In this document: one piece after another, positions 1-8,287 of the stretch
Layout of the letters: each line of letters begins with the position of its first letter
Numbering within the stretch: position 1 is the stretch's first letter
Position numbers and translations under genes: made by a program
Notes under the pieces: generated by a model
What the model was told of the DNA's origin: nothing
Database searches by the model: none
The model's input: the letters and a program-made list of their open reading frames with translations, nothing else
From: a virus
Direction: 5' to 3' (one strand)
Virus record (IMG/VR): IMGVR_UViG_3300020034_000075
Span: 1-20,588 of that record
Length of the DNA stretch: 20,588 nt

Positions 1-22
1 TTACTTTTAGTTTAGGTTGGTT

Positions 23-96
23 TGCGTAGTAGCTGAATTGGCACAGATACTGGAGTTCAGTCTCCGGTGATACAGGTTCGAATCCTGTCTACGCAG
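23..96 (+). tRNA. tRNA with abnormal anticodon loop (Gln/Asn-like body)
   Basis: The cloverleaf is clear. A 7-bp acceptor stem pairs TGCGTAG (23-29) with CTACGCA (89-95), with discriminator G96. The T-arm is ACAGG-TTCGAAT-CCTGT (72-88). The D-arm is CTG/CAG around AATTGGCA. No CCA is encoded. U1-A72 with G73 is typical of bacterial Gln and Asn tRNAs, and the CTGGA/TCCGG anticodon stem resembles Gln tRNAs. The loop is not standard: pairing 50-54 with 63-67 leaves 8 nt (GTTCAGTC), and one further G-C pair leaves 6 nt. The anticodon could therefore be UCA or CAG, so I leave the isotype open. A gene starts 2 nt downstream. Confidence 0.85.
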
Positions 97-97
97 C

Positions 98-346
98 ATG
101 AAATTAATTAAATGGGGATATATAGGATTATCTAAACAATGGGTTAAGATAACTTTTGTACAAGATAACTGTTATTACGACAGGATTTCTTTTTGTAGAA
201 AACTATTTCACTGGAAACATTCAGATAGCGTATCTTGTGATGTTAGTGCAGAATTAGCTACTATATTAGAAAATCTTGCAGTAGAATGTTTAACTGAATA
301 TATAAAAACTCATAATCATCACTCAACTAAATTGTTAGAAATATGA
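98..346 (+). CDS. small hypothetical protein, 82 aa
   Basis: I do not recognise this protein. The ATG lies 2 nt after the tRNA, so the gene was probably read from the same transcript and freed by tRNA 3' processing. The product is mixed in composition, with aromatic and basic residues in the first half and an acidic, helix-prone second half (about residues 47-70). There is no signal peptide or membrane segment. Its TGA stop overlaps the next ATG (ATGA), a typical translational coupling arrangement, which supports both genes being real. Function unknown. Confidence 0.6.
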   Translation: MKLIKWGYIGLSKQWVKITFVQDNCYYDRISFCRKLFHWKHSDSVSCDVSAELATILENLAVECLTEYIKTHNHHSTKLLEI

Positions 347-657
347 GTGCATCAGAAAAAATGATTAAATTTAATTCTACACTTGAACAAACAGTTATTA
401 CTAGTGTACTTAAATCTAAAATCAAAAATATAATTCGTTGTGAGAAAGGTTTAATGTACAAAGTACCAGAAAAAGATTTTTTACGGTTTGGGTACGATTC
501 AGATGATTTTGTAAGAAACTTATTTACAGTAATTATACAAACTGATGTGTTTAGAGTACCTCGTATATTCAATACTGTTACCTCACGTAGAAACAAAAGA
601 TTCATCAACAGTTTTCGACGTAAAATAAGCCCAATTAGCGACAATATACCATTATAA
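343..657 (+). CDS. small basic hypothetical protein, 104 aa
   Basis: I do not recognise this protein. It starts inside the stop codon of the preceding gene (ATGA overlap), so the two are probably co-translated. The product is lysine- and arginine-rich towards the end (around residues 80-95), which would suit nucleic acid binding, but no named domain is visible. It is followed by about 105 nt of non-coding DNA containing a perfect 7-bp hairpin (700-716). A reverse-strand reading frame covers the same DNA but has no supporting context. Confidence 0.6.
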   Translation: MSASEKMIKFNSTLEQTVITSVLKSKIKNIIRCEKGLMYKVPEKDFLRFGYDSDDFVRNLFTVIIQTDVFRVPRIFNTVTSRRNKRFINSFRRKISPISDNIPL

Positions 658-699
658 GCCAATGATACCATTTTGACATTATCGTCGCCTCTATGCCAT

Positions 700-716
700 T
701 CTCTCGCATCGAGAGA
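700..716 (+). terminator. short hairpin, possible terminator or mRNA structure
   Basis: TCTCTCG-CAT-CGAGAGA forms a perfect 7-bp stem with a 3-nt loop, between the stop at 657 and the next gene. No U-run follows, so intrinsic termination is doubtful. It could equally be an operator or an RNA processing site. Confidence 0.3.
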
Positions 717-763
717 CGTATTTAACATCATATTAACCAGCGTAAAAAATTAAATCTATATAA

Positions 764-850
764 ATGAAAAAATTTCTCGGACTATCTGTAGCTATTATTC
801 TTTGTGGATATACGCCCAGTTTAAAAAAAAACAACAGTTTATATCAATAA
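764..850 (+). other. signal-peptide leader frame with A9 slippery run
   Basis: An ATG at 764 opens MKKFLGLSVAIILCGYTPS, a textbook bacterial signal peptide (basic n-region, hydrophobic core, Cys suggesting a lipoprotein), but the frame stops at 848-850. The beta-helix protein continues in the -1 frame from the same stretch. The crossing lies in a run of nine A (823-831). In the leader frame it reads TTA AAA AAA AAC, which contains the heptamer A AAA AAC known for -1 slippage. A slip there would join this leader to the long frame at CAA (832). Alternatives are a one-base indel in the phage, phase variation, or an assembly error. Confidence 0.6.
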
Positions 851-2142
851 CAATCGAGTCATTCGGTGCAATTGCAGATGGAACCACTGACTGTTATTAT
901 CCATTTAAACTTGCTTCTTTATATGCAGCTTCTCATGCAAACACGACAATTACATTCGGTTCAGGAACTTATTACATTGCTAAATACAGGAGTGTAGATA
1001 ATGATACTACAGATCATATACATTGGAATAACTGTTCAGGCTTAAAGTTAATTGGTGTTACTGGAACTAAAATAAGTCTTAATGGAACATTTTTTCGAAA
1101 TTGGGATTACTCTACATCTGATTGTTCAAAGAAAAGTTTTACCAGTGGGTTATCTCCATTTTGGTTTGATAATTGCTCTGATTTAGAGATAAGGAATATG
1201 GAAATAACTGGTAACTGCCAAAACACTACCAGGGCACCAGGTAGCGATGAAAATAATCCATCAGTTACAGAAAGTTCAAATATTCTTCTAAGGCTTACAA
1301 AATGTACAGATGTATTAGTAGATAGTATGTACTTACATCATGCCGAAGTTGATGGCCTTTGGATAGGCGGAGATAGAATAGGTGGTGTATGGATTAATAC
1401 TACTAATATAACAGTTACAAATACAAGGTGTTTAAATAATTGTAGACAGGGACTAAGTGCTGGTGGTATAAGCAATGGATACTTTAAGAATTGTGAGTTT
1501 AGTTTTAGCGGATTTGTTGGAGGTACTTATGGACACAATGACCCTGCTGCAGGAGTAGATTTAGAACCAGGTTTACTTCATTTTGACGATGGAATATTTT
1601 TTGAAGATTGTAAATTTGAGAATAACTATGGTGGACAATTTTTATGTGCAGGTCCTCTATACACATCTAATCTAACATTACTCAAGTGTACTGTAACAGC
1701 AGTTGGTTCACAAAAAAATCAGGGTATAACAATTCTTACAAATGGTGCATTAATTGATAGTTGTATAATCAGTATGGGAACAAGAGATTTAAAGATTACA
1801 AATGTAGCAAAGCCAGGAAGTAAAATAACAATACGTAATTCGACTATAGATGCTACCAGAAATTTTTTGTTAACAGAATCATCTAATCCATTAGATAGTG
1901 TAGTAATAGAGAATAATGATATAAGTTATATTGGAAGTACAATGACTACCAATTTATTTACATTGAGAACAACAAAGTTAAAATTCTTAAATAATACAAT
2001 ATATATTTCACCAGCGGCAATAGCATCAAGGCCTACAGGGTTTCATGCAGTTGTAGCAAATGCAATTATTTCAAGTGGTAATGTATTTTCGTCTGGAATG
2101 AGAGTTGATTATAGTGGAACTACAACAGTATCAGATCCTTAA
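802..2142 (+). CDS. beta-helix pectate-lyase-like protein (possible depolymerase or tailspike)
   Basis: The reading frame encodes about 446 residues of a right-handed beta-helix protein. Near the start it has S-F-G-A-I-A-D-G-T-T-D (residues 20-30), the signature that opens pectate-lyase-3-type domains of tailspikes and polysaccharide lyases. After that come many short Asn/Ser/Thr/Gly-rich strands with recurring NCxF, NNxI and NTxx turns, as expected of stacked coils. Such proteins usually bind or cleave capsule or cell-wall polysaccharide. The only in-frame start before this motif is a TTG at 802, and the next Met is about 130 residues in. The natural start is therefore probably the signal peptide at 764 in another frame (see the 764-850 entry). 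That would make it a secreted or surface protein rather than a virion spike, consistent with its distance from the structural genes. Catalytic residues could not be assigned. Confidence 0.8.
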   Translation: MWIYAQFKKKQQFISITIESFGAIADGTTDCYYPFKLASLYAASHANTTITFGSGTYYIAKYRSVDNDTTDHIHWNNCSGLKLIGVTGTKISLNGTFFRNWDYSTSDCSKKSFTSGLSPFWFDNCSDLEIRNMEITGNCQNTTRAPGSDENNPSVTESSNILLRLTKCTDVLVDSMYLHHAEVDGLWIGGDRIGGVWINTTNITVTNTRCLNNCRQGLSAGGISNGYFKNCEFSFSGFVGGTYGHNDPAAGVDLEPGLLHFDDGIFFEDCKFENNYGGQFLCAGPLYTSNLTLLKCTVTAVGSQKNQGITILTNGALIDSCIISMGTRDLKITNVAKPGSKITIRNSTIDATRNFLLTESSNPLDSVVIENNDISYIGSTMTTNLFTLRTTKLKFLNNTIYISPAAIASRPTGFHAVVANAIISSGNVFSSGMRVDYSGTTTVSDP

Positions 2143-2159
2143 ACTAAAAACAAAGTTAT

Positions 2160-2621
2160 ATGAAATCTGTATTACAAGACTGGGTGATGGAATTACCATT
2201 GAGAGCCCAAGGAACTTTACTAACTTCTGTAAGAGGTTGTGATGATGAACCTAAGCAATGGAGTTCTAAAGGAGTTTCGTATTCACCAGGAAGAAGATTA
2301 ACAGCTTTTATTAGATGGTGCTTTATGAATCCTGCTGATTTAAGAGAAGTTGATTCAGAAGAAGGTGCATTTATGATGAGTTCTCCTCCAATGCCTTTTA
2401 AACCATCAGAATTTGGGCATCTTCCTCAACATTGGTATTCACATGCTATGCACTCATTAGAGATTATAGGGTATAAACATCCTAGTTTAGATATAAGATC
2501 AAAAGCATATAATCTTTATTATTTAATGGTAGATAATATGCACCTTAATGTTGAAAATTCAATTCAAATGATAATTAGGTTAACAAAAGACAGAATCGCA
2601 AACAATACAGTTGTAAGTTAA
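2160..2621 (+). CDS. conserved phage protein of unknown function, 153 aa
   Basis: The protein opens with SVLQDWVMELPLRAQGTLL and continues with VRGCDD-P (residues 24-31), then RWCFMNPADLREVD and LPQHWYSHAMHSLEIIGY. From memory of phage genomes, this N-terminal pattern and the HWYSH..H..EI.GY motif recur in small proteins of very different phages and remain unassigned. The conserved His, Trp, Cys and Asp residues suggest an enzyme or metal-binding fold rather than a structural part, but that is inference. It has no signal peptide or membrane segment. It lies 17 nt after the beta-helix gene and 9 nt before the methyltransferase, so it is probably in the same operon as the latter. Confidence 0.8.
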   Translation: MKSVLQDWVMELPLRAQGTLLTSVRGCDDEPKQWSSKGVSYSPGRRLTAFIRWCFMNPADLREVDSEEGAFMMSSPPMPFKPSEFGHLPQHWYSHAMHSLEIIGYKHPSLDIRSKAYNLYYLMVDNMHLNVENSIQMIIRLTKDRIANNTVVS

Positions 2622-2630
2622 AACCAAATA

Positions 2631-3734
2631 ATGTACTACTCATTTTATTTAGACGTCAAAAAGACGATGCTTGTTTATAGGACAGAGGATATAACTACAA
2701 GACTTGATGGTATGTCAGAACCTGTTATTTTAAAACAGTACAGTCCAACCATAAACGATATGTTTGAACCAGAATCCACAACTCCTAAGCAATTCTCAAC
2801 AGAAGCAGAATGCAAACAAGACTTCTACAAACTTCTTTGGGATAATGAATATTACAGGTTTGGAGAAATATTCGGATTAAAACCGGAGAAAAAGGTTTCC
2901 ACAAAAATTAAAAGTCCTGTTATTTCATCTGCACCTATAACTTTGGTTGAAATTCCTAAACCAATATACCATGACCTACCACAGCGTAATACTGTTTACA
3001 ACGAAGATTGTTTACTCACTATGTCAAGGATGCCTGATGGCTTTGTTGACCATATTATTACTTCTCCACCTTATAATGTCGGGAAGCGTGTTTCTTGTGG
3101 CAAGAACAATGCAATATATATTGGTGATGAGAACATGTATAGTGAAGGCTATGGCGATGAGTTAAATGCAGAGCAATATGAGGAATGGTTGTTTCAAGTT
3201 ATTAGAGAGTGTATTCGAGTTACTAAATACCATGTGTTCTTTAACATCCAGATGTTATCTAAAAACAAGCGCACAGTACTAAAAATACATGGCGAGTTTT
3301 GCGACTATATTAAGGATAAGTTAATATGGAATAAATCAATTGCTGCACCAAATATTGTACCAGGAATCATGCGATCTGCATATGAGGATATATTCATATT
3401 CTCAAATGATAATCCAGAATCCCGGGATTTTAAGGATGGAGAGTTTAGCGGTTCATTCAGCAACGTACTTAGTGGAGTCAATGCTTCTCAAAATAAGCAC
3501 AGAAAACTAAACAAAGCAACGTTTCCGCTATATCTTCCAAGGACAATATTAAATCATTGGGGAGAAAAAGGACAGTTAGTGTACGACCCTTTCAATGGAA
3601 CAGGAACTACTGGTGATGCTTGTGTTATTGAGAAACGAGATTACATTGGCTCTGAATTAGACCCACTACAATGTGCTGCATCTAATCAGAGAATCAAAGA
3701 CCGTACTGCTGCAAAGGAGTTTGATTTTGGATAA
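2631..3734 (+). CDS. DNA methyltransferase (N6-adenine or N4-cytosine, beta class)
   Basis: This enzyme transfers a methyl group from S-adenosylmethionine to an exocyclic amino group of adenine or cytosine in DNA. The catalytic motif IV is TSPPYNVG (residues 144-151), and the AdoMet-binding motif I, DPFNGTGTTG (319-328), comes after it. That order defines the beta class. Between them lies the putative target-recognition part (about 165-300). Residues 1-115 form an extra N-terminal region, acidic and proline-containing, that I cannot assign. Its length (367 aa) is within the range of phage solo methyltransferases. No restriction endonuclease is adjacent, so it probably protects phage DNA from host restriction or marks it for regulation. 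The SPPY motif does not distinguish N6-A from N4-C activity. Confidence 0.92.
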   Translation: MYYSFYLDVKKTMLVYRTEDITTRLDGMSEPVILKQYSPTINDMFEPESTTPKQFSTEAECKQDFYKLLWDNEYYRFGEIFGLKPEKKVSTKIKSPVISSAPITLVEIPKPIYHDLPQRNTVYNEDCLLTMSRMPDGFVDHIITSPPYNVGKRVSCGKNNAIYIGDENMYSEGYGDELNAEQYEEWLFQVIRECIRVTKYHVFFNIQMLSKNKRTVLKIHGEFCDYIKDKLIWNKSIAAPNIVPGIMRSAYEDIFIFSNDNPESRDFKDGEFSGSFSNVLSGVNASQNKHRKLNKATFPLYLPRTILNHWGEKGQLVYDPFNGTGTTGDACVIEKRDYIGSELDPLQCAASNQRIKDRTAAKEFDFG

Positions 3735-3753
3735 CAATTAAAAAATTACTTAT

Positions 3754-4032
3754 ATGTCTGATAGATTAGTTTTATACAATAAATCTCAAAATTTATTTGC
3801 AATATTTGCAAAAGATTTTGGGCAAGGTTACAGTATAGGAAATGTTGATGAACTTGCAATACTTGTAAATCAGTCTCATAGTTATGACGAAATGATAGTT
3901 GGAGATTTTGATATACTTGAAGACGATGCATTGAATGTTAATACATCTAATAAATGGGAGTATTTTCCTAAGAGTGTCAACGATGAGTATATTAAGGCAA
4001 TAAATGAAATAAACAAGAGAAATGGATTTTAA
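3754..4032 (+). CDS. small acidic hypothetical protein, 92 aa
   Basis: I do not recognise this protein. It begins MSDRLVLYNKSQNLFAIFAK, is acidic in the middle (around residues 45-60), and ends in a basic, helix-prone segment. There are no cysteines, signal peptide or membrane helices. It follows the methyltransferase by 19 nt with an AT-rich leader and precedes a non-coding stretch holding a helicase remnant in the same frame just past its stop. Function unknown. Two antisense frames over it look like shadows. Confidence 0.65.
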   Translation: MSDRLVLYNKSQNLFAIFAKDFGQGYSIGNVDELAILVNQSHSYDEMIVGDFDILEDDALNVNTSNKWEYFPKSVNDEYIKAINEINKRNGF

Positions 4033-4071
4033 CATAATGTTAACATAATTTGCGCTAATATTGCCACATTG

Positions 4072-4152
4072 CCATGTTTCTGTGATGGCCAGATGTACAC
4101 AGCATTAAGCCGAGTTAAAACGCCGGAAGGATTAAGGATTATAATAAGTTAA
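4072..4152 (+). pseudogene. orphan C-terminal fragment of a Pif1/RecD/Dda-like helicase
   Basis: Between two genes, an otherwise non-coding stretch reads GQMYTALSRVKTPEGLRI and then stops at 4150-4152. This matches the end of superfamily 1B helicases, where motif VI reads about GQ-Y-ALSR followed by two to four residues, a small insertion and GL-I near the C-terminus. Nothing upstream in any frame supplies the ATPase core, and the only nearby ATG (4093) would give a peptide of about 19 residues. It is best read as the tail of a deleted helicase gene. The position just before an intact SF2 helicase and the primase suggests a replication-module rearrangement. The match is from pattern memory, not a search. 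Confidence 0.65.
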
Positions 4153-4161
4153 ATTAGTTTT

Positions 4162-4356
4162 ATGGACAAGAAAGAATATATAGCATCGTTTAAAAACTCT
4201 CGTCAAATAAGTATAGATGACTGGGAAGTATTTCATCCATCTCTGAAAATTACAGAAGATACAACTATTGGTGAAATAGATAAATGGTATAGAAAAATGC
4301 TTGGTCATCAGGTTCTTGAAGTTACAATAATACAATTAGAACTTCACAACCAATAA
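4162..4356 (+). CDS. small hypothetical protein, 64 aa
   Basis: I do not recognise this protein. It is short and charged, starting MDKKEYIASFKNSRQISIDDW and ending in a hydrophobic strand and LELHNQ. It sits 3 nt upstream of the SF2 helicase start and is preceded by an AT-rich leader, so it probably belongs to the replication operon. A small helicase partner is possible, but nothing in the sequence shows this. An antisense frame of similar length is judged a shadow. Confidence 0.6.
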   Translation: MDKKEYIASFKNSRQISIDDWEVFHPSLKITEDTTIGEIDKWYRKMLGHQVLEVTIIQLELHNQ

Positions 4357-4359
4357 TTT

Positions 4360-6072
4360 ATGTCAATACAGAATAGACAATTCCAAATAGATACTGTAGA
4401 TCATACGTACAAAAAACTTCTTGAAGAAAGGGTTTGGTGTATGCAAGGTGCCACCGGTTCCGGTAAAACAGTTATGTTTTGTAAGATTGCGCAAAGGTAT
4501 GTAAGGCAATTCAATAAATCAGTACTGATACTTGTAAACCGTAAAGAATTACTTGGACAAGCATATGATACAGTAAAAGAAATAACTGGTATTACACCTT
4601 ACATAATAAATGCAGAAACTAAAAGGTATGCTATAGCCAGGGTCTATATTGGTATGGTTGAAAGTTTGATTGCAAGAACAAATCTATTTGATAACGTTGG
4701 TTTAGTAATTATTGATGAGTGTCATATAGCTAACTTCAATAAGGTTATCCCAATGTTCATGGAGGAGTTGATTCTTGGGTGTACAGCAACTCCGCTGGCT
4801 ACATCAAAACTAATGCCAATTAAAAGATTCTACAATGGCATAACATTAGGTCCTCAAATTGAAACGTTGATAGGGATGGGGTATCTATCTCAAAACGTAA
4901 CACGTTGTCCTAAGGATATAGTTGATGCCAGCGAATTTAAAGTTGATAGAATGAGTGACGACTATAACGTTGCTCAAATGTCTGCTGCTTATCAGGTTCA
5001 GAAACATGTAATTAATGTAGTTAAGGAATACAGAATATTTTGTAAACGTGAGAAAACTATTGTATTCAATGTCTCTATCGAACATAGTAATAACGTAGCC
5101 GAGTGTTTCAGAGAGATGGGGTATAATTGCAGGCACCTTGGTTCTGATAACGAACATGAACGTGATGAGATACTTAAATGGTTTAAAGAAACTAAAGATG
5201 CAATACTTTGTAATGTGATGATTGCAACTGTAGGATTTGATGAACCATCTGTAAGGAACATTATACTTAATTTTAGTACACTTAGCTTAGTTAAATACAT
5301 TCAATGTTGTGGAAGAGGTTCTCGTGTAATGGATGAAATATTCATTAAAGAAAACCAATGGAAGTATCCGTATCAATTAGAGACTAAGGATTACTTCAAT
5401 ATAATTGATATGGGAGGTAATAGCGCAACTAATAAGTTTGGTGACTGGAACCAAGATCGTGACTGGGAGTATATATTTTACCATCCACCACAGCCAGGCG
5501 AAGGTATAGCACCTGTTAAAACATGTCCACAGTGTCAGGGCTTGTTACATGCAGCAGCAAGGCAATGTAACTTAAAGTTGCCAAATGGTGATTTATGTTT
5601 ACATGAGTTCAAGAAGATTCAGATGGAAGAGCAGGATATTGAGGAGATGATAATGATAACCAAAGGAATAAATGTTGATGAGATAACAACAAAGTATAGG
5701 AAGAAGTATGAATACTATCCTATGCTTGCACTTGGAGAGCATGTTGTTGAAAGAATGTGTAAATCTAATAGCAACTTGACAGATGATATTGTTAATAGGT
5801 ACTTTAAAATGTATTATGAGTTGTGTTGTGAGTGGTATGATAAGTTTTTAGCTGGTAAAGAATATAGGCTGGATACTATTGAAGATAGCGCTTTTCATAT
5901 TAAACTTGCAACAAACAACTTCGGGAATCTTTGTAAAAGGTTTACAGGTAATATAATAACTCCGACGAAATTTTACGATTGGAAGAGCGAAACAAAAGAT
6001 GAAAAACCAACAGGTATATTAACTGTTGATGAGTATAGACAAAAATATTTGGGACACGAGAAAACAGCCTAA
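4360..6072 (+). CDS. superfamily 2 DEAD/DEAH-like helicase with zinc ribbon
   Basis: This is an ATP-dependent nucleic acid helicase or translocase, probably acting in phage DNA replication or recombination. Visible motifs in order are a Q-motif-like RQFQ (6-9), Walker A GATGSGKT (30-37), motif Ia VNRKEL, Walker B DECH (119-122), motif III TATP (142-145), and motif VI QCCGRGSR (315-322). After the two RecA folds comes a four-cysteine zinc ribbon: CPQC (389-392), C403 and C413. The remaining roughly 150 residues are helical and unassigned. The architecture resembles the UvrB/RAD25-like helicases of many phages. At 570 aa it appears complete. It starts 3 nt after the previous gene and its stop lies 3 nt before the primase-helicase, so the two are translated from one mRNA. 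Confidence 0.92.
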   Translation: MSIQNRQFQIDTVDHTYKKLLEERVWCMQGATGSGKTVMFCKIAQRYVRQFNKSVLILVNRKELLGQAYDTVKEITGITPYIINAETKRYAIARVYIGMVESLIARTNLFDNVGLVIIDECHIANFNKVIPMFMEELILGCTATPLATSKLMPIKRFYNGITLGPQIETLIGMGYLSQNVTRCPKDIVDASEFKVDRMSDDYNVAQMSAAYQVQKHVINVVKEYRIFCKREKTIVFNVSIEHSNNVAECFREMGYNCRHLGSDNEHERDEILKWFKETKDAILCNVMIATVGFDEPSVRNIILNFSTLSLVKYIQCCGRGSRVMDEIFIKENQWKYPYQLETKDYFNIIDMGGNSATNKFGDWNQDRDWEYIFYHPPQPGEGIAPVKTCPQCQGLLHAAARQCNLKLPNGDLCLHEFKKIQMEEQDIEEMIMITKGINVDEITTKYRKKYEYYPMLALGEHVVERMCKSNSNLTDDIVNRYFKMYYELCCEWYDKFLAGKEYRLDTIEDSAFHIKLATNNFGNLCKRFTGNIITPTKFYDWKSETKDEKPTGILTVDEYRQKYLGHEKTA

Positions 6073-6075
6073 TTA

Positions 6076-8286
6076 ATGCCAAAGGTAAGCCTTTTTAAAA
6101 ACGTTGGAGAACCAAGCAATCCAGAGATCATAGATTTAATACTACAACTGGAAGATACAAGGGATGGGAAATGGAAGGATATAACTAATATATGCAGAAA
6201 TTTAAAGACTAAAGAGGAGAGAGATGCGTATAAAAGAACGATGCCAACATGTTCATACTCAGGTGAATTCAGTTATCGTGCTAATGATAAGTTAATAACT
6301 CATAGTGAGATAATCAATATTGATCTTGATTATGTTGAAGGTATTGTTGCATTGAAAAGAAAACTTGAAAATGATAAGTATGTATTCTCTGTATTTCAAA
6401 GCACATCTGGATATGGGTTAAGGGTATTATTCCAAATAAATCCAAATAAACATGAGGAGTCGTATCGTGGTATATCAGAATACTTATTTAATGAATACGG
6501 ACAGGTTACAGACCCTAATGGAGTTTCGTTAAGTAAACCATACTGTGTTACTTATGACCCTTATCTTTGGCTTAATCCACAAAAAACAACACTGTGGACT
6601 AAATATCCAAAGGAAACTGTAATAAAAAGACTACCTGATTTCGTACATACGGCTGGAGATTTTGATTATGTAATGAAACAGATAACTGGTAGGCAAGTTA
6701 ATATTTGCGAATCGTACGACGACTATCTTAAAGTTGGTTTGGCGTTAGCCTCCCAATTTCAGGAGAACGGACGACAATACTTTCACGATCTTTGTCAGTT
6801 TTCAAATAAGTATAAGTTTAAAGTTGTTGAGAAACAATATAATTACTGTTTAAAGGCTCATTCGGATGGTAAACGAGTTGGAATATCCAGCTTTTATTAC
6901 TTAGCTAAGTTAAACAATATTAATATTTGCTCTGAACAAACAAAGAAAGTTGTTAAGGCCACAAAAAGTAGTAAAAGGGTTGGGTTGAAACCTAAGCAAA
7001 TAATAGAAAACTTACTTAAAAACGAAGGTATATCTGGAGTTGATGAACTTGTAACTAATATATTTGAATCTGGTGATGATTATAATGATGAGGAACAATC
7101 TATATTACATGAGTTAGAGTTATACATAAGAAATAACTATTCGTTACGATTGAATGAGGTAACTGGGTATCTTGAACATAATAAGATGGCGTTATCCCAG
7201 GGCTATCTCAACTCAATGTTTATATCAGCAAAGAAAGTGATACCTAAGCTGGACTATCCATTGATGAAACGATTACTTATGTCTGATTTTGTTGAGACGT
7301 ACAATCCTTTCTACGAATTTTTAGGAAGTGATGGCATACCTTATCCATTACCAGCTATATCTGTTGTGCAAGATTTAGATTTATTTCCAAGTCCTCTGAT
7401 AGATAAGTTGGCATCCTGTATAAAAAACGACCAGCCAGCGTATACTTGTTATTTTTTGAGGAAATGGATTGTTTCGATAATTTCTGCTATGCACAAGGTT
7501 CATAGTCCACTTGAGCATATACTTGTAGGGCCTCCAGAAACAGGTAAAACTGAATTTTACAGAAGGTTGTTACCAAAGGAGTTGGTTCCGTACTATGCAG
7601 AATCTAAACTTGATAAGGGAAAAGATGATGAACTACTAATGACACAGTATATTGTGATAATGTATGATGAGTTATCTGGAAGAAGCAAACAGGAAGCTAA
7701 TAAAATGAAGGCTTTAACATCTGTTCAACATTACTATATAAGACGACCATATGCCGAAAATAATGAGAAAATATTGCGTCTGTCTGTTTTGTGCGGTACT
7801 TCTAATATCTTGCAAATCATTAACGACCCTGTGGATAATAGACGGATTATTCCAACCGAGGTTGATGATCTCGATAGAGTCTTATACAATAGTATTGATA
7901 AACGAGAGCTTTTCTTTGAAGCATTCAGATTATATAAGGCAGGCTTCGACTGGAGGGTTACCCGTGCTGATATGCCTTACCTTAATATTAATATTGAAAG
8001 ATATCAACACATTGTTAAAGAAAAAGAACTAATAGAGAAATATTTTGAGCCATGCGAAGATCATTTAACCGGATATGAAGTTGTAACATCTACTGATTTT
8101 CTTGTGGAAATTGAATTTTTAACAAGGCAAAAGTGTAATCCGGCTGTATTAAGAAGGCAACTTGAGTTATTGGGATATGAATATAAAAGTAGGCGTGTTG
8201 GCAAATTCAAAGTTGTAAAGGCTTGGGGCGCAAAGAGGATTAATAGACCAGGAAGCGATACTACAGAGCAACCATTAAATTTTTGA
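6076..8286 (+). CDS. VirE-type primase-helicase
   Basis: This is a bifunctional replication protein of 736 aa. The N-terminal domain (about 35-175) resembles VirE_N/BT4734, an archaeo-eukaryotic-primase-like fold. It shows INIDLD with paired acids D83 and D85 and a STSGYGLR motif (109-116). The middle (about 195-285) resembles a PriCT-2 domain (CESYDDYLKVGLALASQF). The C-terminal half is a VirE/SF3-like helicase with Walker A GPPETGKT (485-492) and Walker B VIMYDE (acids D531, E532), followed by a sensor-like LCGTSN. It probably makes primers and unwinds DNA at the phage origin. It is tightly coupled to the SF2 helicase upstream. A linker around 310-350 is acidic. Domain names are from motif recognition only. 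Confidence 0.88.
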   Translation: MPKVSLFKNVGEPSNPEIIDLILQLEDTRDGKWKDITNICRNLKTKEERDAYKRTMPTCSYSGEFSYRANDKLITHSEIINIDLDYVEGIVALKRKLENDKYVFSVFQSTSGYGLRVLFQINPNKHEESYRGISEYLFNEYGQVTDPNGVSLSKPYCVTYDPYLWLNPQKTTLWTKYPKETVIKRLPDFVHTAGDFDYVMKQITGRQVNICESYDDYLKVGLALASQFQENGRQYFHDLCQFSNKYKFKVVEKQYNYCLKAHSDGKRVGISSFYYLAKLNNINICSEQTKKVVKATKSSKRVGLKPKQIIENLLKNEGISGVDELVTNIFESGDDYNDEEQSILHELELYIRNNYSLRLNEVTGYLEHNKMALSQGYLNSMFISAKKVIPKLDYPLMKRLLMSDFVETYNPFYEFLGSDGIPYPLPAISVVQDLDLFPSPLIDKLASCIKNDQPAYTCYFLRKWIVSIISAMHKVHSPLEHILVGPPETGKTEFYRRLLPKELVPYYAESKLDKGKDDELLMTQYIVIMYDELSGRSKQEANKMKALTSVQHYYIRRPYAENNEKILRLSVLCGTSNILQIINDPVDNRRIIPTEVDDLDRVLYNSIDKRELFFEAFRLYKAGFDWRVTRADMPYLNINIERYQHIVKEKELIEKYFEPCEDHLTGYEVVTSTDFLVEIEFLTRQKCNPAVLRRQLELLGYEYKSRRVGKFKVVKAWGAKRINRPGSDTTEQPLNF

Positions 8287-8287
8287 T

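Noticed and set aside
23-346. Genome-wide UGA recoding implied by a possible UCA anticodon
   Set aside because: TGA acts as a normal terminator in many coupled genes here, and no long frame contains in-frame TGA.
327-731. 134-aa reverse-strand reading frame
   Set aside because: It is antisense to a coupled + strand gene, has a signal-less basic composition, and no other gene in the window lies on the minus strand.
802-2142. Diversity-generating retroelement target
   Set aside because: There is no reverse transcriptase or template/variable repeat pair in the window.
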